Assembly (NCBI RefSeq): GCF_001316005.1
Contig: NZ_BBBJ01000010.1
Span: forward strand, 17,652 to 81,651
DNA from: Vulcanisaeta distributa JCM 11217
Lineage (GTDB): Archaea; Thermoproteota; Thermoprotei; Thermoproteales; Thermocladiaceae
Direction of reading: 5' to 3'
Length of the DNA: 64,000 bases
A model generated the notes under the pieces. It saw nothing but the letters and a program-made list of their open reading frames with translations, was not told where the DNA came from and did not search any database. A program made the translations under genes and the position numbers. Shown piece by piece: positions 63,156-64,000 of the stretch. How positions within the stretch are numbered: position 1 is the first letter of the stretch; each line of letters begins with the position of its first letter.

Positions 63156-63919
63156 TGAGGCCCTTGGGTATTGTTAGGAGGATTATACTGCCTCGACGTG
63201 GATGCTGACGTGGTGGTCAAGGGCGTTAATTTCGAGGGTCTCAGGATAGTGGGCGACCCAGTGGAGCTGGCGAGTAGGTATGAGGAGGAGGGTGCTGATG
63301 AGATCTTTCTATTGGACATAACCGCGACTATCGAGGGTAGGAAGACGTTTTTTAAAACCGTTAAGGATGTCGCAGGCGCAATAAACATACCGCTGGGTGT
63401 TGGTGGTGGCATAAGGAGCCTTGAGGACGCAGACGCGGCATTTAAGGCAGGGGGGGCTGATAAGGTTAGTGTGAACACCGCGGCCGTTAGGAATCCCGAG
63501 CTAGTAACAATACTCTCCAGGGAGTACGGCGCTCAATCAGTGGTTGTGGCGATCGATGTTAGGAGGCGCGGTAATTCGTGGAGGGTCTACGTGGAGAGTG
63601 GTAAAAGGGAAACTGGGCTTGATGGCATTAAGTGGGCCAGGAGGCTGAGGAGCTTGGCGCCGGTGAGTTGTTAATAACGAGTATTGACGCTGACGGCACT
63701 AGGGCAGGTTATGACATAGAACTCTATAAGGCAATTTCCAATGTAATTAACATACCGGTTATTGCTAGCGGTGGTGCTGGCAGGGTCGAGCACTTCGCGG
63801 AGGTCCTGAAGTACGCAGACGCAGCCCTTGCCGCGAGCGTTTTCCACATGGGGGGGTTGATAAACATTCAAGGGCTTAAGGCTTATCTAATGGAGTCAGG
63901 CATTAGGGTAAGGGTGTGA
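63155..63919 (+). CDS. hisF: Imidazole glycerol phosphate synthase, cyclase subunit
   Basis: TIM-barrel cyclase, about 253 residues. After restoring two C near 63187 (CCC read as C) the start reads [20 protein letters not shown] with the catalytic Asp. [51 protein letters not shown], then after one missing G near 63644 [28 protein letters not shown] with the second catalytic Asp. AGGADKVS carries an inserted Gly in one of the most conserved turns of the family, strong evidence for the run-length artefact. HisH was not found in the window. Confidence 0.92.
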
Positions 63920-63923
63920 TCTT

Positions 63924-63989
63924 ATGAATGTGGACCGGCGAGGGCGTTGGTTGGTAGAATTATTAAAAGCTAAGGAAGAAAGTGGATAA
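63924..63989 (+). CDS. Short ORF after hisF, possibly the broken start of the next his gene
   Basis: ATG 63924 gives a 21-residue charged helical peptide (WLVELLKAKEESG at its end), stopping at 63987-63989. Given the frame errors elsewhere it could be the N-terminus of another his gene whose rest lies beyond the window. Not recognised. Confidence 0.25.
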   Translation: MNVDRRGRWLVELLKAKEESG

Positions 63990-64000
63990 ATGTTGCTGTT

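Noticed and set aside
1..64000. Programmed frameshifting, stop-codon readthrough or RNA editing to rescue split genes
   Set aside because: Breaks occur at many unrelated sites, in both directions, in nearly every long gene, with no common slippery sequence or downstream structure. Sequence error explains them more simply.

Overview
The window looks like an acidophilic, hyperthermophilic crenarchaeon of the Thermoproteaceae, close to Vulcanisaeta or Caldivirga. The pointers are a HerA-Mre11-Rad50 operon, an archaeal-type PEP carboxylase, a thermopsin-like surface protein, a DUF996 protein, an archaeal tRNA-splicing endonuclease, a two-gene GMP synthetase, and many TATA boxes 22-28 bp before the start codon (leaderless transcripts). 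I assign it to the family level only.

Most genes appear broken, and this has to be read first. Nearly every place where a conserved protein implies four or five G (or C) in a row carries exactly seven. A run of four becoming seven adds one Gly or Pro in frame (HisF AGGADKVS, PorA YPPITPQT, PorG GRGGGQG). A run of five becoming seven shifts the frame. Many two- or three-base runs are also one base short. Essential enzymes are hit throughout, so I treat this as a sequence or assembly artefact. I have merged neighbouring frames into one gene wherever the protein continues across the break.

Layout: 0-7.3 kb, minus strand: truncated acyl-CoA synthetase piece, an exported protein, rad50-mre11-herA. 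7.3-11.5 kb, plus: a threonine-synthase-like pseudoenzyme fused to a winged helix, a winged-helix/CBS regulator, a zinc-finger protein, a basic protein, endA and a DUF996 protein. 11.4-20.2 kb: thermopsin-like protein and transporters (MFS, EamA, TauE/SafE with DUF1634, APC permease with an amidohydrolase). 20.4-27.5 kb: guaAa, guaAb, a phosphoribosyltransferase, two candidate structured RNAs, two large exported proteins, a gene-poor stretch and a tRNA-Gly.

27.6-64 kb is an almost continuous block for carbon entry and amino-acid synthesis: PEP carboxylase, pheA, a two-gene glutamate synthase, leuB, leuA, ilvB-ilvN-ilvC, a giant HdrA-type flavoprotein with HdrC, citrate synthase, a four-subunit 2-oxoacid:ferredoxin oxidoreductase, leuC, leuD, cimA, lysC-asd, hom, thrC and hisC-hisG-hisA-hisB-hisF. 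Together they take PEP, pyruvate and acetyl-CoA through oxaloacetate and citramalate to Glu, Phe, Leu, Ile, Val, Thr and His. Several promoters here share a GGTAAT element just upstream of the TATA box.

The best candidate for new biology is the fold-type II PLP-enzyme relative at 7362-8516. It has lost both the PLP lysine and the phosphate-binding loop and carries a C-terminal winged helix, so it may be a ligand-sensing transcription factor.
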